Shown here: positions 55,030-61,870 of the stretch, one piece after another
How the letters are laid out: each line of letters starts with the position of its first letter
How positions within the stretch are numbered: position 1 is the first letter of the stretch
Assembly (NCBI GenBank): GCA_029940375.1
Contig: JAPYUX010000003.1
Coordinates: 1-61,870, forward strand
Source: Dehalococcoidia bacterium
GTDB taxonomy: Bacteria > Chloroflexota > Dehalococcoidia > Lucifugimonadales > Lucifugimonadaceae
Reading direction: 5' to 3'
DNA: 61,870 nucleotides
Made by a program: the position numbers and the translations under genes
Notes under the pieces: model-generated
The model's input: only the letters and a program-made list of their open reading frames with translations
Told to the model about the DNA's origin: nothing
The model's database searches: none

Positions 55030-55893
55030 TTGAGTGAAAGGAATCAAGAATATGATTTTAAGTGGTGTCCTGGTTGTGGTGACTTTGGGGTAAAAAGAGC
55101 ATTAGAAATGGCTATAAATACATTTACGGAAGAATTTGAAATTCCTAGAACCTCTAATGTTATAGTCGCTGGAATTGGTTGTTCGGGGAATATGGTTCAT
55201 TTAATTGATGGAGAGCAGCCTTTTGGTATCCATGGAATTCATGGGAGATCTCTTCCTATAGCTTTTGGAATTTCGAGTTCAAGACCTGATCTAAACACTA
55301 TAGTTGTTGCTGGTGATGGAGACTTTTTATCGATAGGTGGTGAACATATAGCTCCGTCCGCATATAGGAATCCAAATATCACATGTATAGTAATGGATAA
55401 TGGTGTCTATGGATTAACTAAAGGGCAAAGTTCACCAACTTCTGAAACTGGTCAAATCACAACTTCAACCCCTTTTGGTAAGTTGGAAAGGAAAATGAAT
55501 CCTTTAGAGTTATATTTGACCTATGGAGTTAGTTTTATAGCATCTCATTATTCAAGCAAACCTAAACTTTTATCTGATTTTATCTTAGAAGCAATGAAAC
55601 ATAAAGGAATGTCTATAGTTCATGTACAATCACCATGTACGACTTACAATGATACCTATGATATTTTGAAAGGTGATAGAAAAAAAGGAATACCAGGAAC
55701 AGCATTCATAATTGACGAAAATCATGATCCAACTGATTACGATAAAGCTAAGGCTTTGGTAGCTCAGGAAGGAGTACCTTTAGGATTGATTTATAGAAAA
55801 GAACCTGCAACGATTAATGAATTACAAAATAAGTTAATTATGGATAATCCCTCAAAAAATGTTGAAGATATTTTATCTAGTTATTCAATATAG
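55030..55893 (+). CDS. korB: 2-oxoacid:acceptor oxidoreductase, beta subunit (KorB-like)
   Basis: A 287-aa thiamine-diphosphate subunit. WCPGCGDFGVKRALE at the N-terminus gives the Fe-S cysteines (CxxC plus a later Cys); the TPP-binding VAGDGDFLSIGGEH and NPNITCIVMDNGVYGLTKG follow. A TTG start at 55030 is favoured by a strong GGAGG upstream within the end of korA. Stops overlap the convergent ccmE by 17 bp. Confidence 0.93.
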   Translation: MSERNQEYDFKWCPGCGDFGVKRALEMAINTFTEEFEIPRTSNVIVAGIGCSGNMVHLIDGEQPFGIHGIHGRSLPIAFGISSSRPDLNTIVVAGDGDFLSIGGEHIAPSAYRNPNITCIVMDNGVYGLTKGQSSPTSETGQITTSTPFGKLERKMNPLELYLTYGVSFIASHYSSKPKLLSDFILEAMKHKGMSIVHVQSPCTTYNDTYDILKGDRKKGIPGTAFIIDENHDPTDYDKAKALVAQEGVPLGLIYRKEPATINELQNKLIMDNPSKNVEDILSSYSI

Positions 55894-56326
55894 TGTTTTC
55901 TTCGGTTTGATATTTTGAAGGGCATCTAACTGATAAATTATTTGCAACAAATATATTTTCCTGATTTATATGTCCTTGCATTACCAACTCCGAATATTCG
56001 TTAAAAAACACACTTCCAATTTCACCACTGTAATTAACTTCAAAAGAATTATTTGTAAATTTATCTTTTACTTTGAAATTTGCCGATAAGCCATCTACAG
56101 ATCTTACATATGAATTCGGAACAAGCATTGCTTTTAATCCTATATTTAAATTTTGTTCACCATCCTCGTTAGATAATAAATATTCTACTGAGTGGTATGT
56201 ATATGTAGCTTCTTCAAAAGCTTGAAAACCAAAGTATCCCAAAGAAAATAAGACTACTAAAACTATGGAAATAAAAGCAAATTTTTTATTTTTTAATTCT
56301 ACAACACGATCTTTTTCTTTACTCAT
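55877..56326 (-). CDS. ccmE: Haem chaperone CcmE, cysteine (CxxxY) type
   Basis: A 149-aa membrane-anchored haem chaperone. One N-terminal transmembrane helix (about residues 16-37), then the OB-fold domain: LKAMLVPNSYVRSVDG, VNYSGEIGSVFFNEYSELVMQG (cut to GEIGSVFFNEYSE) and a C-terminal RCPSKYQTE. Classical CcmE uses His in HxxxY to bind haem covalently. Here Cys takes that place (C-P-S-K-Y), as in archaea and Desulfovibrio (system I* type). Last gene of the ccm operon, overlapping the stop of the upstream gene by 4 bp. Confidence 0.88.
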   Translation of the reverse strand: MSKEKDRVVELKNKKFAFISIVLVVLFSLGYFGFQAFEEATYTYHSVEYLLSNEDGEQNLNIGLKAMLVPNSYVRSVDGLSANFKVKDKFTNNSFEVNYSGEIGSVFFNEYSELVMQGHINQENIFVANNLSVRCPSKYQTEENTILNN

Positions 56327-56811
56327 ATATTCAATTTTGAATTTATTATTTTTATTCTATTGTTAATTATAAAAACAAAACCAAAAATGAAAAATATCAA
56401 TAGTATAAAACTTGCGCCCAAATATTGAAGATTATTTTTTATGTTTGAAGATTCATAACTTACTAAATTGGTAATGATATCGTTTGAGCTAGTTATGGTA
56501 AAAGGTTCTAAATTTTTTTGAGACTCTTTTAGGATGTTTATTAACTCTTCTTTATTCTTGTTAATATTTCCAATCCACCTTTCTCCCGATTGTGTTTCAA
56601 TGCCTATTTTTGATTCATTTACAAGAGATAAAGAATAAGAGTTTCCTTTATTATCTACGACATATAAAAGGATCTTATCATTTGTGACTTCAATATTTTG
56701 TAAAAAACCATTGATAATTTCTCCATTCGATTGAGCAAAAATCATGTTATTTTGGATTACTAATAACGACAAAATTCCTACAGAAAACAATGAAATTAAT
56801 AATTTATTCAT
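56323..56811 (-). CDS. CcmD-position protein with added exported domain
   Basis: A 162-aa protein between ccmC and ccmE, the place of ccmD. The N-terminus has a signal peptide (about residues 4-26). A beta-rich domain of about 90 residues follows (LQNIEVTNDKILLYVVDNKG). The C-terminal transmembrane helix (about residues 128-154) opens with LQYLGASFILL and ends in basic NNRIKI, resembling the single helix of CcmD. So it may be a CcmD-like helix fused to an extracytoplasmic domain. Inference by position and helix shape only. Confidence 0.6.
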   Translation of the reverse strand: MNKLLISLFSVGILSLLVIQNNMIFAQSNGEIINGFLQNIEVTNDKILLYVVDNKGNSYSLSLVNESKIGIETQSGERWIGNINKNKEELINILKESQKNLEPFTITSSNDIITNLVSYESSNIKNNLQYLGASFILLIFFIFGFVFIINNRIKIINSKLNI

Positions 56812-56814
56812 TTT

Positions 56815-57477
56815 TTATTCCTTATTATTTATATGAGTTTCTATTTTTATGGTTTTATATCTAGTTGTGGTTAAAATTAAGAAGGTAAAAATAAAAGCAA
56901 TAACAGATATTAGTAATGTTATTCCATAATACATCCCAAATGATGTTTCCTCTTGAGAAAGTGGCCCAATTACTGTAATCGGATGAGCTTCTTGCCATAA
57001 ATTCGCAGCAAAATATATCAAAGGAGTATCTATTGCACCTAAAACTGCAATAATTGCTGCAATATTTTTCATTTGTTCATTATTCGTATATAAAGATCTA
57101 AAAAGTATATATGCGCAATAAATTAGAATCAGTATTAAGGTAGTGGTTAATTTTGCTTCTCCCGTCCACCAAACTCCCCAAATAGGTTTTGCCCAAACAA
57201 TCCCTGTAATAAGAGCGGTCAATCCAAATACTAAACCTGTTTCAGCAAAGGCTTGAGCGCAATTATCCCAAAAAGTTTTTTTAGTGAATAAATATAGAAT
57301 TGAAGAAATAGCTACAACGCATATAGCTATCATTGAACACCAAGCAAGGGGAACATGTATAAAAATAGTTTTTGCAACTGGACCTTGAGAAATATCAATA
57401 GGGAGCCACCAAAAAATCATCCACAACATTAAAATATTTATTAATAGAGTTGAAGAAATTATTAATTTATTGATCAT
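56815..57477 (-). CDS. ccmC: Cytochrome c maturation protein CcmC
   Basis: A 220-aa haem-handling membrane protein. Six transmembrane segments. FIHVPLAWCSMI holds the first conserved His, the tryptophan-rich WWD-like motif is KPIWGVWWTGEAKLTTTLIL (20 residues), and EAHPITV the second His region. CcmC passes haem to CcmE. In classical CcmC the WWD motif reads WGTWWxWDxRLT; here TGEAK replaces WDxR. It follows ccmB by 40 bp and precedes the CcmD-position gene by 3 bp. Confidence 0.92.
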   Translation of the reverse strand: MINKLIISSTLLINILMLWMIFWWLPIDISQGPVAKTIFIHVPLAWCSMIAICVVAISSILYLFTKKTFWDNCAQAFAETGLVFGLTALITGIVWAKPIWGVWWTGEAKLTTTLILILIYCAYILFRSLYTNNEQMKNIAAIIAVLGAIDTPLIYFAANLWQEAHPITVIGPLSQEETSFGMYYGITLLISVIAFIFTFLILTTTRYKTIKIETHINNKE

Positions 57478-57517
57478 ATAATTCTTATATTCTTACCAAT
57501 TTAAGTATACTTTTTTT

Positions 57518-58195
57518 TTACTCCTTATAAATGAAATTTGATATGGATATTCCCAAAATAAAAAATAGAAGATCATACCCCAATATCAAGCCATACCAAC
57601 TTTGATTTTGTATTTCATTATTTAAAATTTGATTTGTTAGACTGGAAGAAGCCATGAGTAAAGGAGAAACTAAAGGAATAAATAATAAAGGCGAAAGAAT
57701 TTCTTTACCTCTAGATTTAGAAAATAATAACGAGGTAATAGTTCCAACGATACTAAATCCCAATGCACTGATTATAACCAGGATTATAAATTTATAATCT
57801 AAAAGATTATTGTTGAATAAAATATTTGAAGAAAATAGAATTATAAAACTTGATAATAATGTAAAAAAGAAATTAGAGATAATTTTTGAAACGATTATAA
57901 TTTCTTGATCTATAGGTGCTAGAATAAGTAATTCTATACCTTTATTATCCATTTCTTTACTTATTGATTTATTAATACCAAGTAAAATAGAAAAACTAAC
58001 TGATATCCAATAAATAGTTCCAAATATTATCAATGAATTGTTTGAGTTAATTTTTAAAGTTGTAGCAACTACTACAAGAACTAAAACAGAATATGAAAGC
58101 ATAGAAATTATAATTTCTTTCGATTTGATTTCTTGAAGTAAATCTTTTTTCAAAATGACATAAATAATTTTTAAAACTTTTAAGATATTTTTCAT
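57518..58195 (-). CDS. ccmB: Haem ABC exporter permease CcmB
   Basis: A 225-aa protein with six transmembrane segments. It starts with a short N-terminal LKKDLLQEIKSKEIIISMLS, a family signature. GIELLILAPIDQEIIIVSKI is the conserved cytoplasmic loop. It works with CcmA. Its ATG overlaps the CcmA stop by 4 bp. Confidence 0.9.
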   Translation of the reverse strand: MKNILKVLKIIYVILKKDLLQEIKSKEIIISMLSYSVLVLVVVATTLKINSNNSLIIFGTIYWISVSFSILLGINKSISKEMDNKGIELLILAPIDQEIIIVSKIISNFFFTLLSSFIILFSSNILFNNNLLDYKFIILVIISALGFSIVGTITSLLFSKSRGKEILSPLLFIPLVSPLLMASSSLTNQILNNEIQNQSWYGLILGYDLLFFILGISISNFIYKE

Positions 58196-58827
58196 AATGA
58201 AATTGTTTGAGATATATTATTATTGATTCCTAAAACGTTTTGATTGTGAGAAGTGAAAATTATAGATTCTCCTCTTTTGTTAATTTTATCAATGAGATAA
58301 TTCAAATCTTTGATAGATTCCTTATCTAACCCAATATCAGGCTCATCTAATAAATATAATTCATAATTCGGGATTAATGATCTAAAGAGATTCATTTTTT
58401 TCCTTTGCCCATCGGATAATTGGTCAGGATATAGGTTTAAAAACTTGCTTATTTGTTGAAAGTCTTTATTTTCTTCTAGTAGTTTTTTTGGATTCTCTTC
58501 TCCAATTAAGGTGAAATAGAACAAAATATTTTCGCCAACGGTAAAATCCTTATAAAAAATAGTTTCTGTTGAACAGTAAGAAATTAAAGATTTTGCATAA
58601 GTAGAATTTTTCAGATTGATTTGTTTAATCATTATTTTTCCAGAATCATAATTATATATTTGAGCAATTATTTTTAATAAAGTAGTCTTCCCGGACCCGT
58701 TTGGGCCATCTACATTTACTATCTCTCCTTTGTTTATCTTGAAAGACAATTTATCTATTATGTGGGTATTGTTAAACCTTTTTGAAATATTATCTACTTC
58801 AAGTATGATTTTCTTTTTTTCATCCAT
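58192..58827 (-). CDS. ccmA: Haem ABC exporter ATPase CcmA
   Basis: A 211-aa ATPase. Walker A is GPNGSGKTT, signature LSDGQRKKMNL (Asp for the second residue Ser/Gly), and Walker B YLLDEPDIGLD. It should release haem-loaded CcmE from CcmC. First gene of the five-gene ccm operon. A 97-bp gap to the divergent FAH gene holds the likely promoter. Confidence 0.9.
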   Translation of the reverse strand: MDEKKKIILEVDNISKRFNNTHIIDKLSFKINKGEIVNVDGPNGSGKTTLLKIIAQIYNYDSGKIMIKQINLKNSTYAKSLISYCSTETIFYKDFTVGENILFYFTLIGEENPKKLLEENKDFQQISKFLNLYPDQLSDGQRKKMNLFRSLIPNYELYLLDEPDIGLDKESIKDLNYLIDKINKRGESIIFTSHNQNVLGINNNISQTISL

Positions 58828-58924
58828 AAATTTATATTTTTTTTATTGACCTATTCTATTTCAAGGCTACACTTATAACAATTAAGTGTAAAAGATTATT
58901 TAATTTGTATAAATGGAGAATTTT

Positions 58925-59692
58925 ATGAAGTATGTAAGAATTCAATTAAATGATGAGATTTCTTATGGTATTGTTGAAGAAGAAAAAGTCATTGAAATTA
59001 GTGGGAATCCAATTTTTGAAAATTGTAAGGAAACTGGGGAGACTTATAATTTATCAGAAGTAAAAATATTATCACCAAACCCATCCCCTCCAAAAAATTT
59101 ATGTTTAGCGTTAAATTATGGATCCCATCTATTGGGTGCGAATGCACCAAAAAAACCTGAACCATTTTATAAGACAGTTACAGCAATTTGTGGTCCTGGG
59201 GACCCTATAAAGATTCCAAAAGATGCAGGTTTGGTTGCTTGTGAATCTGAACTTGTTGTAATTATAGGGAAAGAAGCAAAAAATGTTTCTGAAAATAGTG
59301 CTTTGGATTATGTTTTTGGATACACATGTGGCAATGACGTTTCTGCTCGAGAGTGGCAATCAGGAAATAATTCAGATATGCAATGGTGGAGGGCCAAATC
59401 CAGTGATACTTTTGGACCTACTGGACCTTTTATAGTTACAGATATAGATCCTCAAAATGTGAGTATAAGAGGCTTAGTTAATGGTGTAGAAGGACAAAAA
59501 TGTCATTCTTCTGAAATGATATTTAGTGTGGCTGAATCGATTAGTTTTATAAGTAAATATGTAACTCTAGTACCTGGAGATATGTTGTGGACCGGAACAT
59601 CAGGAATGACCCCACCTATCAATCCTGGTGACGATGTTACTGTGGAAATAGAGAAAGTAGGGACTTTAATAAATCCTGTAGAATCTGCCTAA
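58925..59692 (+). CDS. Fumarylacetoacetate-hydrolase-family protein
   Basis: A 255-aa FAH-fold enzyme. Metal residues fall in CESELVVIIGKEAKN (Glu pair) and YTCGNDVSAREWQ (Asp), and KSSDTFGPTGPFIV is the family C-terminal loop. The family includes 2-keto-4-pentenoate hydratases and oxaloacetate decarboxylases. ATG 58925 is 5 bp after GGAG, and an earlier ATG lies inside that site. Its stop overlaps the convergent LuxR-like stop. Confidence 0.88.
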   Translation: MKYVRIQLNDEISYGIVEEEKVIEISGNPIFENCKETGETYNLSEVKILSPNPSPPKNLCLALNYGSHLLGANAPKKPEPFYKTVTAICGPGDPIKIPKDAGLVACESELVVIIGKEAKNVSENSALDYVFGYTCGNDVSAREWQSGNNSDMQWWRAKSSDTFGPTGPFIVTDIDPQNVSIRGLVNGVEGQKCHSSEMIFSVAESISFISKYVTLVPGDMLWTGTSGMTPPINPGDDVTVEIEKVGTLINPVESA

Positions 59693-59892
59693 ATTATTCC
59701 TAATCTAATTGCTTTTGCTACTGCCTCAGTACGATTAGAAGAATCCAATTTTAGACAAATCATTTGAACTTTGTTTTTGATGGTTTGTTCTGCTAGATTC
59801 ATCTTGTTGGCTATGTTTATAGCAGTAAAACCGTTGGAAAGAAAATCTAATATTTCTTTTTCTTGATCTGTTGTGTTGTATGTTTTATGCAT
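59689..59892 (-). CDS. Solo LuxR/GerE helix-turn-helix protein
   Basis: A 67-aa protein comprising only a GerE-type DNA-binding domain. EKEILDFLSNGFTAINIANKMNLAEQT is the helix-turn-helix, cut here to FLSNGFTAINIANKM; LAEQTIKNKVQMICLKLDSSNRTEA follows (cut to LAEQTIKNKVQMI). No receiver or sensor domain is attached. The stop codon overlaps the FAH stop (CTAA). An antisense or convergent regulation of the two genes is possible but not shown. Confidence 0.8.
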   Translation of the reverse strand: MHKTYNTTDQEKEILDFLSNGFTAINIANKMNLAEQTIKNKVQMICLKLDSSNRTEAVAKAIRLGII

Positions 59893-60032
59893 TTCTTTTT
59901 AAAAAATCAAAAATAAAAATTATGAAAAAGATATTTTTAAATTAAAATAAAATATAAAATAAAAATATCATTTTTGTTATTTACAAACTTGGAGTTCAAT
60001 ATTTCCCCAGAAACATTTAGGGAAATAATATT

Positions 60033-60938
60033 ATGATAAAACTTTTTGAAAACAAGATAATCTATATTATTCCAGTTTTGATCACAATTATCACGTCAAT
60101 TCTTTTAGCTGTTTTTTTGGAACAAAAAATCATAAACAATATATTGTTTTTTGGTTTTAATGCATCAGCTTCAACGTCCAATGTTTTTTTGGATATGTCA
60201 AATATAATTAGATTTGGAATTACTTTTTCTGCAGGTTTGATTGCAGTTTTTAATCCTTGTGGATTTGCTTTACTGTCTATCTATTTATCCGTATTTATAC
60301 AAAGAAGAGATAAACAGAATGATATACAAAATTATGAAAAAACTTTAAGTTCTGTGTTGAAGAATGTAAATCATTATTTACGTAAATTATTTGAAGCCAC
60401 CAGTATTTCTTTAGCTGTAACTGTAGGTTTTGTAATTATTTTTTTCGTTATAGGAATTCTTCTTTCTGCAGGGTTTTATACTATAAAAAGTTTTTTTTCA
60501 TACATTGGAATAATTATTTCAATATTTTTGGTATTTATTGGTTTTTACAGTCTTTATGGAGGAACGTTTTATACTCCTATCATTGCAAGAATAGCTAATA
60601 AAATAAGTTATAAAAATCAATCAAGTTATATTTTCTATTTTTCCTATGGCTTATCATATGGCTTAACTTCTTTATCTTGTACTTTACCCATTTTTATGTC
60701 AATTGTTTTTAGTATTTCGAGTGTATCTGAAATACATTTTTTGTTGACGGACTTTTTGTTATTTGGATTTGGAGTATGGGTTGCTCTTTTTATAATATCT
60801 ATAAGTTTGATTTTTGTAAAAATTCTTCTACAAAAAGTAACTTATTTTTTAAAAATATACAAATATGTCACTTCTATTTTTATAATTTTGTGTGGAATTT
60901 ACCTTATTCTATATTGGATAACAGAAATAAAATTTTAA
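60033..60938 (+). CDS. CcdA/DsbD-like transmembrane thiol reductant carrier
   Basis: A 301-aa membrane protein with seven or so transmembrane segments. VFNPCGFALLSIYLS (about residues 72-86) carries the conserved NPCGF motif of CcdA. The second Cys is in SLSCTLP (about residue 219). The two form the membrane thiol pair that moves electrons outward for haem-site and disulfide reduction. It lies near the ccm operon and is its likely partner, along with the TlpA-like lipoprotein at 7131-7742. No Shine-Dalgarno stands out. Confidence 0.82.
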   Translation: MIKLFENKIIYIIPVLITIITSILLAVFLEQKIINNILFFGFNASASTSNVFLDMSNIIRFGITFSAGLIAVFNPCGFALLSIYLSVFIQRRDKQNDIQNYEKTLSSVLKNVNHYLRKLFEATSISLAVTVGFVIIFFVIGILLSAGFYTIKSFFSYIGIIISIFLVFIGFYSLYGGTFYTPIIARIANKISYKNQSSYIFYFSYGLSYGLTSLSCTLPIFMSIVFSISSVSEIHFLLTDFLLFGFGVWVALFIISISLIFVKILLQKVTYFLKIYKYVTSIFIILCGIYLILYWITEIKF

Positions 60939-61052
60939 TTTTTATTTATTTATGTTTCGGTTATAAAACTAAATATATTCTTGATATAATAATGTATTGG
61001 ATTCAAATATAATTTAGGATTCTATAAATTACTAGTTTTATAAAGGAAAAAT

Positions 61053-61870
61053 TTGACTACAACAAATAACGAAAAAATAATATCAATTAAAGAACTATTT
61101 GAAGCAGGATCTCATTTTGGCCATACTGTGAGGAAATGGAACCCTCAAATGACAGAGTATATCCATTCAAAAAAGAATGGTACACATATTATCAATTTGG
61201 TTAAAACTCAAGAAAAACTTATCGATGCGATCAACTTTATTACTGAAAATATTTCTAATGGTGGAAACTGTTTATTTGTTGGTACAAAGAAACATGCTCA
61301 AGTTATTATTAGAGATTGTGCTGAGAGATCTCAATCCTTATATATCAACCAGAGATGGCTTGGTGGTTTAATGACTAATTTCAATACCATAGAAAAAAGA
61401 TTAGAGAGACTTGTGGAATTGGAAGATTCATTTGCTAAAGGTAATGTTATTGCTCAAACTAAAAGAGAATCCCAAAAGTTAGATGCCGAAGTTGCAAGAT
61501 TGAATAAGTTTTTTTCAGGGATTAAAGAAATGAATTCTTTACCTTCTTTTTTGTTTGTAGTGGATATTAATCGAGAACGAATTGCTGTTGAAGAAGCTAA
61601 AAAATTAAACATACCAGTAGTAGGTATTGTAGATACGAATTCAAATCCAAATGAAATTCTCCATCCAATACCTGCTAACGATGATGGATTAAGATCAATT
61701 GAAATCATTACTAATATAGTTACAGAAGCAATTATTTTGGGGCAAAATAATTATTTGAAAAAACAAGAGGATAAATTGGCCCAAGAAGCAGAATTAGAAA
61801 GTATGGAAGCTGAAGCGAGACAAAAGGCTCAAAGTGAAGCTTTTAAAAGACAATCTAAAAGTAAGCCATC
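61053..61870 (+). CDS. rpsB: Ribosomal protein uS2 (partial, 3' end outside window)
   Basis: 272 codons are visible before the window ends. SIKELFEAGSHFGHTVRKWNP is cut here to LFEAGSHFGHTVRKWNP, the classical S2 start; further landmarks are FVGTKKHAQ, YINQRWLGGLMTNF and VVDINRERIAVEEA. A TTG start at 61053 is favoured by AAAGGA about 7 bp upstream and no nearby ATG. The C-terminus has a charged helix (KAQSEAF). tsf would normally follow. Confidence 0.93.
   Translation, partial: MTTTNNEKIISIKELFEAGSHFGHTVRKWNPQMTEYIHSKKNGTHIINLVKTQEKLIDAINFITENISNGGNCLFVGTKKHAQVIIRDCAERSQSLYINQRWLGGLMTNFNTIEKRLERLVELEDSFAKGNVIAQTKRESQKLDAEVARLNKFFSGIKEMNSLPSFLFVVDINRERIAVEEAKKLNIPVVGIVDTNSNPNEILHPIPANDDGLRSIEIITNIVTEAIILGQNNYLKKQEDKLAQEAELESMEAEARQKAQSEAFKRQSKSKP

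Overview
The window is about two-thirds A+T. Genes are tightly packed, with many 1-20 bp gaps, ATGA/TAATG-type overlaps and TTG/GTG starts. No rRNA, IS element, phage gene or CRISPR array is visible. The four tRNA genes are single and each encodes its own CCA. The gene set points to a free-living, heterotrophic, streamlined bacterium, probably aquatic: sulfatases, amidohydrolases, a peptide ABC importer, acyl-CoA dehydrogenases, MaoC/SDR enzymes and lone scavenging enzymes. The phylum cannot be fixed by reading alone. The combination resembles uncultured marine Chloroflexota (SAR202-like), but that is a guess; the partial rpsB at the right end could test it.

Layout. 1-7.7 kb: end of a repeat-bearing small protein, two tandem sulfatases (the upstream one lacks a normal start codon), trhO, a D-amino-acid pair (D-aminoacylase and a D-threonine-aldolase-like enzyme) with an upstream palindrome, a broken Gfo/Idh oxidoreductase and a TlpA-like lipoprotein. 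7.8-14.5 kb: a complete peptide-type ABC importer (binding protein, strong internal terminator, two permeases, two ATPases). 14.5-20.2 kb: a lipoprotein, an amidohydrolase, a class-III aminotransferase and MDR/GNAT genes of unknown substrate, then an unrecognised protein. 20.2-27 kb: AlaX, PstS, PlsY, a glycosyltransferase, an HpcH aldolase and two acyl-CoA dehydrogenases. 27-32.5 kb: a minus-strand operon for a 962-aa exported, membrane-anchored protein with seven paired-cysteine modules, a bPH2-like membrane protein, a coiled-coil membrane protein and a cupin; cvpA diverges from it. This is the best candidate for an undescribed system.

32.5-45.7 kb: two MFS transporters (one with an abnormal start), NudC, alcohol dehydrogenase, four tRNAs, an ExoX-like exonuclease, an IMPase, a carboxyltransferase, HIT, Bcp, and a DUF1800-DUF1501-NHL operon without export signals. 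45.8-53.1 kb: a DRTGG ATPase, a UvrD helicase, and a MaoC-MaoC-tandem SDR set resembling a split type-2 multifunctional beta-oxidation enzyme, then GNAT and Nudix genes. 53.3-61.9 kb: 2-oxoacid:ferredoxin oxidoreductase (two subunits), a cytochrome c maturation operon ccmA-B-C-(D-like)-E whose CcmE is of the cysteine type, a fumarylacetoacetase-family hydrolase, a solo LuxR helix-turn-helix protein, a CcdA-like protein and the start of rpsB.

No stretch longer than 300 bp lacks a gene. The longest gaps (6719-6931, 7743-7941, 36160-36351, 53109-53296) hold AT-rich putative promoter sequence; elements seen in the first two are listed as features.
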